DNA from: Phytophthora colocasiae
Lineage: Eukaryota > Oomycota > Peronosporomycetes > Peronosporales > Peronosporaceae
Length of the DNA stretch: 64,000 nt
Direction of reading: 5' to 3'
Assembly: GCA_018806915.1 (NCBI GenBank)
Contig: JAGKQI010000085.1
Location: 248,001-312,000 of the forward strand
Part shown: positions 21,728 through 31,716 of the stretch, in pieces
Layout of the letters: each line of letters opens with the position of its first letter
Numbering within the stretch: position 1 is the stretch's first letter
Notes under the pieces: generated by a model
Told to the model about the DNA's origin: nothing
Seen by the model: only the letters and a program-made list of their open reading frames with translations
The model's database searches: none
Made by a program: the position numbers and the translations under genes

Positions 21728-23641
21728 GTGATGAAGCGAGCTTCTAGAGGTCTGGACACCCCCGCAGGGACGATCGGGCAGGAGGCAGCCGCCGAGAAAT
21801 TGTTCGAGGAATTCTTAAACTCTATAGGGCTCTCTAAAAACGACTTAGACATCATACACAAGTCCCATCACGAAGAAGCAAGCCTACCAACGCAAAATTT
21901 GTATTCTCTTCTAACTGCATTCTCCATTTTCATTCAGACAAAAAAGAGCGACAAGGCCAGATCTACTGATGGTTTGTTGGCGAAGTCGACTGCACTTGGA
22001 TATTTTTCTCAGATTGTCAATTTGCTCCGAGAGCGCTACTCGAAATCGCTAGATGATTCGAAACGCATCGCCAAAATACGTGACAAGATGTCAAGTTATA
22101 TCGAAGAGAGGAATTTACGAGCAAATGTGCAAACTAACGACGCTCCTGGTTGTTCTATTGATGATCTCAGTATGCTTGTGGAGTATCTAGTGACTACAGC
22201 GGATGTTGCAACTGGTTTCAAGTCTATTCATGATTCTGCACTGCTAGTAATGATGTGGCACACTTTTGGCAGAGCTGTGGACACCTGTTTTTCTCGTAAA
22301 CAGCAACTTTCTTTGGCTGCTTCTGGAGAATTGTTTTTGCACATTGCTCGTATTAAAACTTCTGTGGTACAAGGCGTGTCTGTTTACAAGGCCTTCAAGA
22401 GGTGGCAGCAATGCATGTTTCATGCATTTGGATTGCTGTTCGTATGCTATGATGAACCTTCTGAATTTCTTTTCCCACTGGCACCTCACTTTGTGGAGTC
22501 CGATTTGCCTGGTAGTCATCCATATTCTCAGGAGGAAGCTGTGTTGTATTGGGACCGACTTGTGGAAGATGACAACACGCTTCCTCCTCGCAAACGAGAA
22601 AGAAAACGTCCAAACATTGCCAGCTATATTACGGAAGTAATCCGAGATGCAGTCAAAGCTATGCCACCTACAACACGTAATTCGATCACCCCACACATGA
22701 CAAGCCACTCTATCCGTCGAGGAGCTGCAGCGTACGCTAATGCGTCGCCAAAGTTGGCGATCCAGTGGATCTCAACGCGTGGAGCTTGGCTACTTGAGTC
22801 ACTTACCAAGGCTTTTGCCTACATAGGAACCACCACAAAAGAAGATCAGAGCGTCGCGAAAGTATTAGCTGGTTATCGTTCTCCTGACTTACCGGTTGTG
22901 ACGCCATCTATCCGTGACCTTCAGGAGCGACTCACTGTGCTGGAGTATAAGCAGGTTCTCACACTTCGGAGCGAACTCTTTCGCCATGTCACTGGATTCA
23001 ACGATGTTCGCTTTAATGTCGCCCTTGAGGTCATCGATGCCACATTTGCAGCGTTATTAATCCATCTAGAAGAAGTTCAAACAGCAGCTGCATCCTCCGG
23101 CGGTGTCACAGTGGTTCATCGCTACCTGTACGAGTTACAACGGGGTGTTGCAGCCACGAATGCTCGCTTGGGCTCATCTATCAGCCTCAATACTTGTTGC
23201 GAATGGGGTGACCATTTGAAGACTCACTGGCAAGCGGTCAACCACGGGCAGATCGGTAACGCTGTGGCTGGTGGAGACACACTACTGGCGTCGACGTTGG
23301 AGAACGTGCTCAATCAATTAGTACTTGTAAATGAGAAATCGGGGCGTCTCGAGGACACCTATCGACAACTGATTGACCAACCTCCTTGCGAGACACCACA
23401 GCGCTTTCTTGCGCAAGTGCATCCACGAGTAGAAGCTGCTGGAGCTCCGCCTGTCACACCTGCGATCGCAATGACTTCGACACTTGCTGGATGCCTGTTA
23501 AATTGGTACACGAATCACATTTGGGAAACTGTTAAGGGAAAGAAGGAGCAGAATAAACGAGCAGAATCAAAAGCGGCAGTCAACATCATGCTAATACCAG
23601 AAGCCTCTCGAGATTCCAGCGGAGCCTGTCAGGAGCCATAG
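21728..23641 (+). CDS. Crypton-type tyrosine recombinase 1
   Basis: 637-aa open frame from a DNA transposon that moves with a tyrosine recombinase instead of a DDE transposase. A helical N-terminal core-binding region (about 60-150) precedes a catalytic domain. Candidate catalytic residues are Arg in MMWHTFGRAVD (about 180), His-X-X-Arg in SHSIRRGAAAYA (about 327-338) and a Tyr in TKAFAYIG (about 367). Known oomycete Cryptons have this layout. The frame is uninterrupted, but a further C-terminal segment lies in another frame just downstream. The central lysine/arginine run RKRERKRP could be a nuclear signal. Not all catalytic positions can be proven without alignment. Confidence 0.7.
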   Translation: MMKRASRGLDTPAGTIGQEAAAEKLFEEFLNSIGLSKNDLDIIHKSHHEEASLPTQNLYSLLTAFSIFIQTKKSDKARSTDGLLAKSTALGYFSQIVNLLRERYSKSLDDSKRIAKIRDKMSSYIEERNLRANVQTNDAPGCSIDDLSMLVEYLVTTADVATGFKSIHDSALLVMMWHTFGRAVDTCFSRKQQLSLAASGELFLHIARIKTSVVQGVSVYKAFKRWQQCMFHAFGLLFVCYDEPSEFLFPLAPHFVESDLPGSHPYSQEEAVLYWDRLVEDDNTLPPRKRERKRPNIASYITEVIRDAVKAMPPTTRNSITPHMTSHSIRRGAAAYANASPKLAIQWISTRGAWLLESLTKAFAYIGTTTKEDQSVAKVLAGYRSPDLPVVTPSIRDLQERLTVLEYKQVLTLRSELFRHVTGFNDVRFNVALEVIDATFAALLIHLEEVQTAAASSGGVTVVHRYLYELQRGVAATNARLGSSISLNTCCEWGDHLKTHWQAVNHGQIGNAVAGGDTLLASTLENVLNQLVLVNEKSGRLEDTYRQLIDQPPCETPQRFLAQVHPRVEAAGAPPVTPAIAMTSTLAGCLLNWYTNHIWETVKGKKEQNKRAESKAAVNIMLIPEASRDSSGACQEP

Positions 23642-23918
23642 CGATGGCGAAACATCATATCAGCAGTGGAAGAATGCTCTGTGGACCTTGGCCGTTGCGA
23701 TGGATGCTGCTGTGAACGAGAGTCTCTATGTATTGGACCAGAAAAAACCGACACGCAAAGCGTCATCGCTCAGGAAGCGCTGGAAAGCTTTAAAGCTGAC
23801 GAACCCTGACGCCGTCCAAGCCATAGTCGCTCAGTTCCTGCAAATGAAGGCAAATGGCCAAGTTATTGATGCATGCACACCTGAAACTCACCTCTGGAAG
23901 GCGAAAGACTTGGTATAG
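23642..23918 (+). pseudogene. Probable C-terminal exon or frameshifted tail of recombinase 1
   Basis: Immediately after the recombinase stop, a different frame reads SDGETSYQQWKNALWTLAVA, then a basic segment (KKPTRKASSLRKRWKALKL) and ends at 23918. It is coding-like and has the W-rich, basic character of the DNA-binding tail seen in some Crypton proteins. It could be joined by an intron using the acceptor GAGATTCCAG at about 23603, or may be separated by a frameshift. Confidence 0.4.
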
Positions 23919-23962
23919 AGCACTGTCCGGTCTTCACGACACTCTTAACCCTGCATGATCAT

Positions 23963-24031
23963 ACCGACGGCTGGTGTCGAACCAACGTCTAGAGGAGTGA
24001 CCCTCTCGCTTTGCCGTTAAGCTACGTCGGT
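23963..24031 (-). tRNA. tRNA-like sequence, probably a pseudogene or SINE head
   Basis: On the minus strand, 69 nt fold as a near-complete cloverleaf: a 7-bp acceptor stem (ACCGACG/CGTCGGT), D arm GCTT/AAGC, T arm GTTGG-TTCGACA-CCAGC. Pol III A box (TAGCTTAACGGC) and B box (GGTTCGACACC) are both close to consensus. The anticodon arm AGAGG/CCTCT encloses only 6 nt (GTCACT), so the loop is one base short and the anticodon (CAC if forced) is doubtful. No T-run terminator follows directly. It sits between two Crypton elements. Confidence 0.45.
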
Positions 24032-24586
24032 GGTAGAGATGATCTGCGAGCCGTGCGTACCGAGAAGTGCCAGACAAGGCTGAGACTTGTGTGAGCTGGA
24101 AGTAAAACAGGAGTGAGGGATATGCACTGCCGTCGGAGTGATTGATTCTAGAATGAATGGACTGAACAATGCACAATTCATTTTTCTCAAATCGTTGAAT
24201 TGTGCATATTCACTCTAATAGTGGCCCCCTTTGCTGTGAGCCCCCCTCACTTTTCAATTTGCCAAGTCAGAGAGACATCTCTCCAGCTCACTGTTGCGCT
24301 GTTTTTTACATTGCTCTCGTTTGAAGCCCACAGGCCTTTTCAGCTGATTCTAATCATGCTTTTGCACGCTGCATCCGCTTACGTTTTCCCCTAATCGGCC
24401 ATGTCCGGAATGAAATAAGTGCGCTTCAAATTGGTGTATAACTCGTGTGCACACGTGACCTTTTTATATTGTGACTGTCCGGAATAGTGTCCGGAATCTG
24501 CCATTTACTGAGACATACAATCTTTCATATAATCCATCTTTGGTTGATCAACGTAAGGATTTTTCAGGACGACCTTCCTAAGTAGA
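24032..24586. other. Non-coding flank between the two recombinase elements
   Basis: No gene seen. It includes an inverted pair GAATGGACTGAACAATGCACAATTCA / TGAATTGTGCATATTCA-like around 24150-24210 (arms TGCACAATTCA and TGAATTGTGCA), TCCGGAAT repeats near 24405, 24478 and 24490, and GGATTTTTCAGGAC at 24557-24570 shared with the flank of recombinase 1. Confidence 0.4.
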
Positions 24587-26109
24587 ATGGCAGGAGAAAT
24601 CGACGATTTACGGCTGTTAGAAGAAGAAGTAACAAGTACTCGTGCAAGCACCATTTCATCCAACTCTCGTGCGTCTTATCGAAGTTCTACTACACGATTC
24701 CTGCAGTGGGCTCTTCAATACAAACGTACTCTGATTTTGGACGCATTTGCAAACAATCTCACGTACAATGAGCAAGGTGTAGCGGATAAAAGCTCTATCA
24801 AAGCTGCATTGGCATCAGCTCCTGACAACCCACCAATTTACTTCGATCGCATTACGGCACGGGGCTTTTTTACATGGATAGTTTCGATGAAGAAGCGAAG
24901 TGGTGACTATCACAGTTTTTCGACGTACGCAGGCATCGCTCCGCGTTTTTCAACCTTTTTCAGGATTATCACAATGTCATACCAGCTCAGTTAGAGCGTG
25001 AATTGAGTTGCCACTTCAAAGGCCTCCAGCACAAAGTAGCAAAAGCGCTAGGTCAAGGACACGGTCAGATTAAAGTCGGGAAGGACCCGATGTCATTCAG
25101 CTTGTACAAGCAAGTTGCACTGGCAATGTTGCAGAGCACGAAGCGTGACATGATTTTCGCCAGGACGTTCATGATTTTGTCATGGAATCTTATGTCGCGT
25201 GCCGCAAATACGGTATCAATTTGCTATGGACACCTTGAGTGGAGAGAGGATGCCCTTTGTGTTTTTTTTGCCCACATGAAAAATGATCAGCGCGGATCAC
25301 GTCCACGAGATCCACGTCACGTATATGCAAATCCAATTCTACCCGAAGTTTGTCCTATACTCGCGTTGGGTAAGCGTTCACAATGCTACCGTGTCTGTTT
25401 GTTCACTAACGTACAGTTGATTTTATCTATCCTAGGGGTGTACTGCGCTACGTACGGATTCGATGACTGTGATGTACATTTATTTCCCAGAAATGATGAG
25501 TACGAGCGTTTTAGGAAGGTCCTTGGGCGAATTCTAAAGGGCTCTGAAGTTGCTGCAGAGCTGGAACGCCGCGGCACCACACCGGACGACATTGGAACGC
25601 ATTCTATGCGAAAAGGAGCCTCTACATTTTGCTCGTCGGGGTCAACAGCATGTCCGCCATCGGTTGCAGTTCATCTTCGTGCAGGGTGGTCAATGGGGGG
25701 TGTCCAAGACCGATACCTTCGCCACGACGCAGCAGGCGACATGCTTGTTGGACGAACAGTCACTGGACTTCCCATTCTGCAGCCTGAATTTGCAGCTCTT
25801 CCACCTCGTTTCGAAATTGATGATGAAGTGGTGCAAAACGCAAAGGCTATTTGTTTTTCGGGTTTACCAAAAAACGTTGAGTTAGTAGCCGAATTTGCAT
25901 TGGCTTCGCTGGTGTATCACATCGATTTTCTACGTGAGCATTTATCCGAAGCTCACCCTCTCTTCCAATCACCACTATTTGCTGATGCGGATCTATTGGT
26001 CCAGTTACAATCGCGATTATTCTCTGCCTCGGGCAATGTTGGAATGCAACCTACTGGGGTACCGCCCCACGTCAAGATACTGAGTAAATTCAGGGTGCTC
26101 GAGATGAGC
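24587..26109 (+). pseudogene. Crypton-type tyrosine recombinase 2, 5' part (interrupted by the giant transposon)
   Basis: Starts MAGEIDDLRLLEEEVTSTRA. The first frame (24587-24994) shifts near 24939, where reading one base differently continues as HRSAFFNLFQDYHN into the long second frame. That frame carries candidate catalytic residues: Arg in NLMSRAANTVS, His-X-X-Arg in GTHSMRKGAS, Tyr in VQDRYLRHDAAG. A likely intron (GTAAGCG at about 25371 to CTAG about 25435) interrupts ILALG|VYCATYGF. The conserved reading breaks exactly at the TTAA at 26110, where the piggyBac-type terminal repeat begins. The rest of the protein resumes at 46408. So this copy is broken by insertion and also carries a frameshift. 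Confidence 0.7.
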
Positions 26110-26113
26110 TTAA
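26110..26113. repeat. Left TTAA target-site duplication
   Basis: TTAA directly adjoins the CCC terminus of the giant element. The same four bases adjoin the other end (46404-46407). TTAA duplication is the hallmark of piggyBac integration. Confidence 0.85.
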
Positions 26114-26153
26114 CCCACCGGCGACCGCTGTTATCCCAGCTTTGCTGGGATAA
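26114..26153 (+). repeat. Left terminal inverted repeat plus hairpin
   Basis: CCCACCGGCGACCG (26114-26127), three extra bases CTG, then a perfect hairpin with 10-bp arms TTATCCCAGC and GCTGGGATAA around TTT (26131-26153). The right end has the same order without the CTG. Confidence 0.88.
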
Positions 26154-26399
26154 GTTTTATATAGAAATTTGTATGCTATGGGGGTAGGGAAATCAATGTT
26201 CCCATCGGTCTGGAGTGTCACCACCTGCTTTCGCTTACTTTTTGCTTATTGGTCAGTAGTATCCAATCAGAGTTGAGATAAGCTTCTAATAGTGAGGTCT
26301 GTCAATGGACTTGGCGAAAAAACCTTGTCGTAATTCGGAGTAGCCGCCCAAAATCACGAAAATAATCTCTACTTTTAGACTATCTATTACAAAAATTTA

Positions 26400-28240
26400 T
26401 CCTCGGCATCTATCCCCGCCCACTGGGCGGCGCCCAGTATGAGCACGCTGAGGAACATCTTCTCGCTGGAAAAGCGCAAGAAAATACGGCTGAGCCCCTG
26501 CGCTGTTTGAAGGCCGTGGACGACGTTCACTGACGCTGGATGGAACAGACGCTCAAGGTCGCTATGACGACGGCAATGAAGAACTTGAGACGTCACGGAG
26601 CGAAGAAGAAGACGAGGAAAATAATGTGCAGTCCACGGAGGGAGAAGAACACTCGTACCGACGTGGACGACAAGCTATTCCTATGGATTCACCAGGTGAT
26701 GATCTACGTGGAGACCATTTGATGCTGGACGGGGAGGAGGACGGAGATTTGGCCAGACGCATGGCTGGAATTGGTGTGCAGAGATTGCGACGTTTAAGAG
26801 GGAGAAGAGGCTTCTTCCATTCAGATGCAGATACTCGCATCTTCCGATACAGATCTAGGGGGGGATTCTGCAGATAATTACACTGAGAAGACGCAAAAGA
26901 GAGGACCATGATGTGTTCTGGACGGCGATTGGAGTATTGACGCTGCTGAGCTTCTTACTCATGAGCAGCATTACGATCTACTTGACGCAGACGGATTTCT
27001 TCGAGTCGCATCAGAACGATCTCTTTGGAACGACGGTGGATAATAGATTTACAGTTGTGGCGGAGGATGACGCACAGATCTTCTTGAAGAGTGGTAAGAC
27101 GTACGTAGTGGAGAGTTGTTTTGCGGCATCAATTAATGTTGTGTGTTGTGACGCCCAGGATACTCTAATACCGCCTACTCGGAGGGAATGATCGCATTTG
27201 ATGATGGAGAGTTGAAAATCGGACGTCGTGCATTGGATTCCGGAGACCAGCAGACATTTTATGGGGTGACTTTCTTCTCCAATGGCACTGTGACGTTCAC
27301 AAACAGGGTGGATTGTAAGTGCACATGACATTTTCTTGTGTGCGTATTGCTTTGCTAACAGTTTGGTGTTACATCAGCTCCCATGATTGAGGCGGATTAT
27401 TTGAGTGCCAGAAAGGGGTTGTTTTCGATGATGGCACGATGATGACCACAGCTGCGAACAGTTCGGGCGGTGTGAAGGAGCAGGGCGACCTGAATCTCGT
27501 ATCAAAAGCAGGAACTGTCATCACGAGCGCTGGTGGAAACTCCTGCTTTTCGTCGATCCTGCTGGAACGGTGACAGTGGCCAACACCATCGCGGACGATC
27601 CTACAGCGGCCGGCATTACGCTTGACGGCACGCGCGGACTTATCAGCATTGGAGATGGAATGACGCTAAAGAACGACGGTAACGCAACGAGTTTGTCTTC
27701 TTCCCAGGACCTTTACCTGGATACGAGCACAATCTTCGTAGGTTCTGCTGGCGGCGGAAAAGTGCGGGTTTCTGGTACCTAGTGGTGACACTACTGGAGA
27801 TGATGGTGCACGAGCACTTGAGTCTGCGCAAGAAAGTGAGCGTCGGGTACAATCCTCGACGCTATTTGTCGTGTCAAGCTGGAGCGACGGTGAACATCTC
27901 TACAGTAGTCTCTGCCCAAGAGCGAACAGACAAAGAATATAAGAGAGGACGAACGCTTTTACGTCCTGCTCGAGCGAAAAAAGCCACTACATCAACGTTG
28001 ACAAGGAAACGTTGGCTCGGAGTGGAGAAACTAATGCTGCACCGGTTTCCTGTGGGAGTGCAGTAGTAACGAGAAAATTTTGCTGTCAAGGGTGGAGAAT
28101 ATGGCAGATCTATCTTAAAGCACACAGCGCTCTTTCATTGAGAGAAGACCCGGATAAGGAGGCTTTATCGAAGGCACGATTGAAAGCCCTAGTGTTGGAT
28201 ATCTGGCTGGAGTTTCTCAAGGAAAGAGTCAGATAGATGC
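26400..28240 (+). pseudogene. Captured, frameshifted gene for a single-pass membrane protein
   Basis: Reading across frames gives an acidic cytosolic N-terminus (TSRSEEEDEENNVQSTEGEE), a transmembrane segment (WTAIGVLTLLSFLLMSSITIYL, about 26920-26985), then a beta-rich extracellular part (FTVVAEDDAQIFLKSG, GMIAFDDGELKIGRRALDSG, FYGVTFFSNGTVTFTN, ADDPTAAGITLDGTRGLISIG, KNDGNATSLSSSQDLYLD). Two normal-looking introns remain (about 27094-27161 and 27315-27378). Frame breaks occur near 26870, 27413, 27543, 27781 and 27960. I do not recognise the family; the repeated short beta segments resemble a beta-helix or fibre protein. Retained introns indicate capture from genomic DNA, not mRNA. Confidence 0.6.
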
Positions 28241-28679
28241 TCATCAGAGCTACCTTTGTTGCTGGATCTCAAGCAGCAACGCAACCTGACAGCGAGGTTC
28301 TTGCATGCGAGCGTCTCTCTTCACAATTTAAGCTTTTGAGTCGAGGTCGTACTTGCTCGAGTTGGAGATCGTAGAGGAATGTAGAGCGCAGTCGGAGATA
28401 GACCTATAGCGACGGAGCAGCAGAGAAAAACATATAAAAAAGCGAAACACAACGACCTGCTTATTTATCCTTTAACTTTGAGATGACACGAACGTTGAGC
28501 ATTAATCTACATGTATTTCTACTATCCTAGGTAAGTATATTGCACGAGATCAGTTCACTATACTCGAGTCGGTAAACGCCAACCATAACACGTGCGTAGT
28601 ACATCGTACGTCTCCACATATTCTTCCGTGACCTATTGTCTTAAATCTCACGTGACCTCAACTGTCGCAGGGTGCATCA
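28241..28679. other. Stretch without recognisable genes
   Basis: About 440 bp inside the giant element with no coding-like frame, RNA gene or clear repeat that I can support. Confidence 0.4.
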
Positions 28680-28982
28680 GGTAGCTGTACTCGTCCATCG
28701 GCAACGGAATGGGATGCCATGGCGTACCCGCCGCAGGTGCTCGTCGACTGCACCAGTTTGCCAATTTACCGAAAAGCGATGGAGGCTCCACTTGTGAAAT
28801 TGCCCTTGCTGAGTGACAGCAACGCCTACCACAACTCCAGCCAATAATCCAGCCACAAACTGCATCGGCCCGAAGAAATATCCGTCTTTATAATTCCAGA
28901 GTGAATAGTGAAGTGTAGGCAACGTCAATTGCTCAACGTAGCGCTTGTGACGATTCATAGCAGCGTTGAAGTTGTTCACCAC
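28680..28982 (-). CDS. Small membrane-protein fragment
   Basis: Frame reading VNNFNAAMNRHKRYVEQLTL, then KDGYFFGPMQFVAGLLAGVV with one hydrophobic helix, then a basic tail. The first in-frame codon after the apparent acceptor (TTCTAG at about 29007) is open, so an upstream exon is likely, but its frame does not join cleanly to the nearby ATGGCTTGGATG. Probably a captured 3' exon. Family unknown. Confidence 0.3.
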
Positions 28983-29292
28983 ATCTTTAGTCTTCCAGAC
29001 TAGAATTGGAAGCCACAGAAGAGCTTACAGACGTAGAATCATCCAAGCCATTGGACTCCACTGCGATCTAGTGACAAAAATCTGTATAAGTATAATTTTA
29101 AATGATAAAAGACAACTTGACTTCAAAACTAGTACAGTAGGATAAACGGTATTTCTGAGAATTGGCCGAGACGTTTGAGAGACTTTGAGAGACCTCCGAG
29201 AATTATCTATAAGGAAAGAACATGACTACGTCTGAAAGAATTGGGGATGCCACTTTCATTTTTTCCTGCATTGGTCCAACTACAACCGAGGT

Positions 29293-29856
29293 ATGGATTG
29301 GAGCTGGCGCGTGGAGGACGTGGCATTGTCCATCGTTCACGACTTTATTGACAACAAAACATGGTCCTATGGGTCGTGTGTTGTCGTGCTACGTGGGTTG
29401 CCTGGAAGCGGGAAGACAAAGTTCGCCGAGATGCTTCGACGTGCGTTTGTAAATGCATTCGCAGAGGACACCGTGAGCAATGCACGGATCGTGCGTATAT
29501 TCACCCCTCAGCAAGATGAATGGGGTGCATGGTGGTGTGATAGGAACATGCACGGCGTATTTAGAGCTGAGCTTCAAAGCGCCGAAGTGGTGATCGTTGA
29601 TAGTTCGCACATTTCTCAAGTGGAATGGGAGTTCGTGGAGAGAATGGCAAATTCGTGTTGGAGCGATTGTGGACTTGAAGGGAAGACTTACGTGGTGAGT
29701 TTTCTTTGCGATGATTTCGAGCACGCGAAAAAATTAAATCAACGCGCGGATGACCCGCTACCAGATGAGTTGTTGTGCAACCTTTACCGTGATTTTCAAG
29801 CGGCGGAACTTGAGGTGGCTGAAGTAGCACATTTCTACACTGTTGTTCCTCAATAG
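29293..29856 (+). CDS. P-loop ATPase/kinase-like protein (N4BP2-like AAA_33 type)
   Basis: 187-aa intact frame with a Walker A motif VVLRGLPGSGKTKFAEML (about residues 30-47), a hydrophobic strand ending in Asp (VVIVDSSHIS, about 98) as a possible Walker B, and a helical C-terminus. This resembles the small P-loop kinase domain of NEDD4-binding protein 2-like proteins and polynucleotide kinases. Substrate unknown. An in-frame alternative N-terminus from 29222 lies in another frame, so ATG 29293 is taken. It is one of the few undamaged cargo frames. Confidence 0.5.
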   Translation: MDWSWRVEDVALSIVHDFIDNKTWSYGSCVVVLRGLPGSGKTKFAEMLRRAFVNAFAEDTVSNARIVRIFTPQQDEWGAWWCDRNMHGVFRAELQSAEVVIVDSSHISQVEWEFVERMANSCWSDCGLEGKTYVVSFLCDDFEHAKKLNQRADDPLPDELLCNLYRDFQAAELEVAEVAHFYTVVPQ

Positions 29857-30128
29857 CGTTGGAGACACGCAGTGCAACAATCTCCGGAAGTACGGCAAAT
29901 TACTGGCTATCAAGGTTTTACGTTTTATTGTTAGCAATACAGTTGACAACATTAATTTACATCGATGGCAGAACAACATTGACATTAAAAGACGTATTTA
30001 TATTGAGTTTAGTAATGACGATGTCAACTCTTCACATAGCGTATTTGCATACAAGACTTTATATTCATGCTCCCTCTAACGCGTAGAGATATAGGCGTGA
30101 GCACACCACGTCAACTTGGTACGTCTAT

Positions 30129-30254
30129 ATGCCAGATTTAGTGCATGACGACTTGTGCTTGGACGACTTCTTCGCATGCCTCAACCTTGGTCTGACCAGC
30201 CGTCGTGGACGCCACTATGTTGTGCCTTTGGACGATGCGCCCTCGGCCCTGCAG
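30129..30254 (+). pseudogene. Isolated exon-like fragment
   Basis: 42 open codons, MPDLVHDDLCLDDFFACLNL and onward to DAPSALQ, followed by a GTATCG donor-like site. Composition is coding-like, but no continuing exon is found, so it is probably a captured gene piece. Confidence 0.35.
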
Positions 30255-30599
30255 GTATCGTCGCCATCTCGAATGACACCGTTGTCTTGCTGTTGACAGT
30301 TTGAAGCACAAAAAGTAGCATAAAATTCTAAAACCTACCTTGCGAAAGTAAACACAGCATAAAATCTGCTTAAAAGGACGCGTTTAGTGACGATGTTGAT
30401 CCGCCATCGATTCAAATATTTTTGTTGTCGTGCCGAAAGAAAGTAGATCCTTTCAACGCTCGCCATTGAATGACTGCCCGATCTAAATGTTTTGCCTGTA
30501 CATCTACGATTTATCTTTGGACCTTCCAACACCATGTCGATGATGTTTTACCATTGACCTATCCAATACTACAGTAGTACTAAACTCGAGATATATAAT

Positions 30600-31190
30600 A
30601 AGCACTGACGCCGTCACGCGGTGTTCTTCCCTGAGCTTCTCCTTCTCCAGATCGAGCAGGTGGCTCATGGCTTGTCGTAGCTGCTTCTCTTCTTCGTTCT
30701 TGGCCTCCAGCCCAATAGCAATGCGGTGCAAACGCACATCTTGCTCGAACCGACAAAACCGAATCTTGTCGACGTTTGCCACATGCTCCCCAGACTTGTA
30801 CGCACGTTCCAAGTGCTGTCGCTGAGAGGTCTCTCGCTGGCGTAGTTCCAGTAAGTGATTCTTCAGTGAGAGTTTATACCGGAGATACTGAGCTTGAGCC
30901 TTCGATGTTGCCTCGTGCTGCCTCGTTTTGGGAAGTAGAGGATAGAGAGACTTGGATGTATCACGTCGGGTGGTACGAGAAAGGATGCTCGCTCAGGAGC
31001 GTGAGGATCCTCTCGTGCAACCTTCTTTTTACTGGGTGTCAATTCATTGTCTTCTTCAGCCTCCTGGTGGTTGGCACTCTTTCGAGGAGTAACAGGCTTC
31101 TGGGCGGGAATGTTCTCGCTTGGTCGAGAATTCTCGCGATCTCCGACATCTTCAGCCGCAGCTTCGTCTTCTTTGTGCTCGGGAACAACT
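30600..31190 (-). pseudogene. Captured coiled-coil gene fragment with a frameshift
   Basis: Minus strand. An upstream frame reads EHKEDEAAAEDVGDRENSRP, PVTPRKSANHQEAEEDNELT and APERASFLVPPDV. It shifts near 30950 to a frame reading QYLRYKLSLKNHLLELRQRE, RAYKSGEHVANVDKIRF and KNEEEKQLRQAMSHLLDLEKE. The second part is a clear amphipathic coiled coil. No start codon in the joined frame; the ends coincide with a dispersed 45-bp motif on each side (30547-30590 and 31190-31235), as if the fragment had been bracketed by repeats. Confidence 0.5.
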
Positions 31191-31319
31191 TATCATTGAC
31201 CTCTCAAATACTACTACTGTAGTACTAAACTCAAGGTAAGCACTACACCTCGAGCTGATCAGCTGACAGGGAATCGAAGCCGTCAGCAGCCACAAAAACT
31301 TTCCCTAGCGCAACTACAC

Positions 31320-31716
31320 AGCAGAACGCCGGGCAGCGTAGCAGGTTAAAGCAGCATTGTGATGGTGTAGCGTAAGGGTTGGCGTAGCAGAACGTCGAGC
31401 AGCGTACCAGGTAGAACAGCCTAGTAGGTAGGGCAGCGTAGCAGGTTATAGCAGCATTGTGACCAGTAGGGCTCCAGCAACGTAACGGGTAGCGTAGCAG
31501 ATCGTCGACCAGCGTACCAGGTAGAACAGCCTAGTAGGTAGGGCAGCGTAGCAGGTTATAGCAGCATTGCGACCAGGTTCGAGTAGCGTAGCAGGTTATA
31601 GCAGCATTGTGACCAGTAGGGCTCAAGCAGCGTAACGGGTAGCGTAGCAGCCAGTAGAACGTCGAGTAGCGTAGCAGCCAGCAAAGGTCGAGCAGCGTAG
31701 TCAGCAATTTCGTTTA
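31320..31716 (+). repeat. Tandem repeat array in the left arm
   Basis: Degenerate tandem units built from AGCAGCGTAGCAGGTTATAG, AGCATTGTGACCAGTAGGGC and ACCAGGTAGAACAGCCTAGT, repeated two to four times. The mirror-image array is at 34980-35365 with a different copy arrangement. Confidence 0.75.

Noticed and set aside
29843..30086. Two overlapping AT-rich frames after the P-loop gene
   Set aside because: Different frames over the same AT-rich sequence with no coding character.
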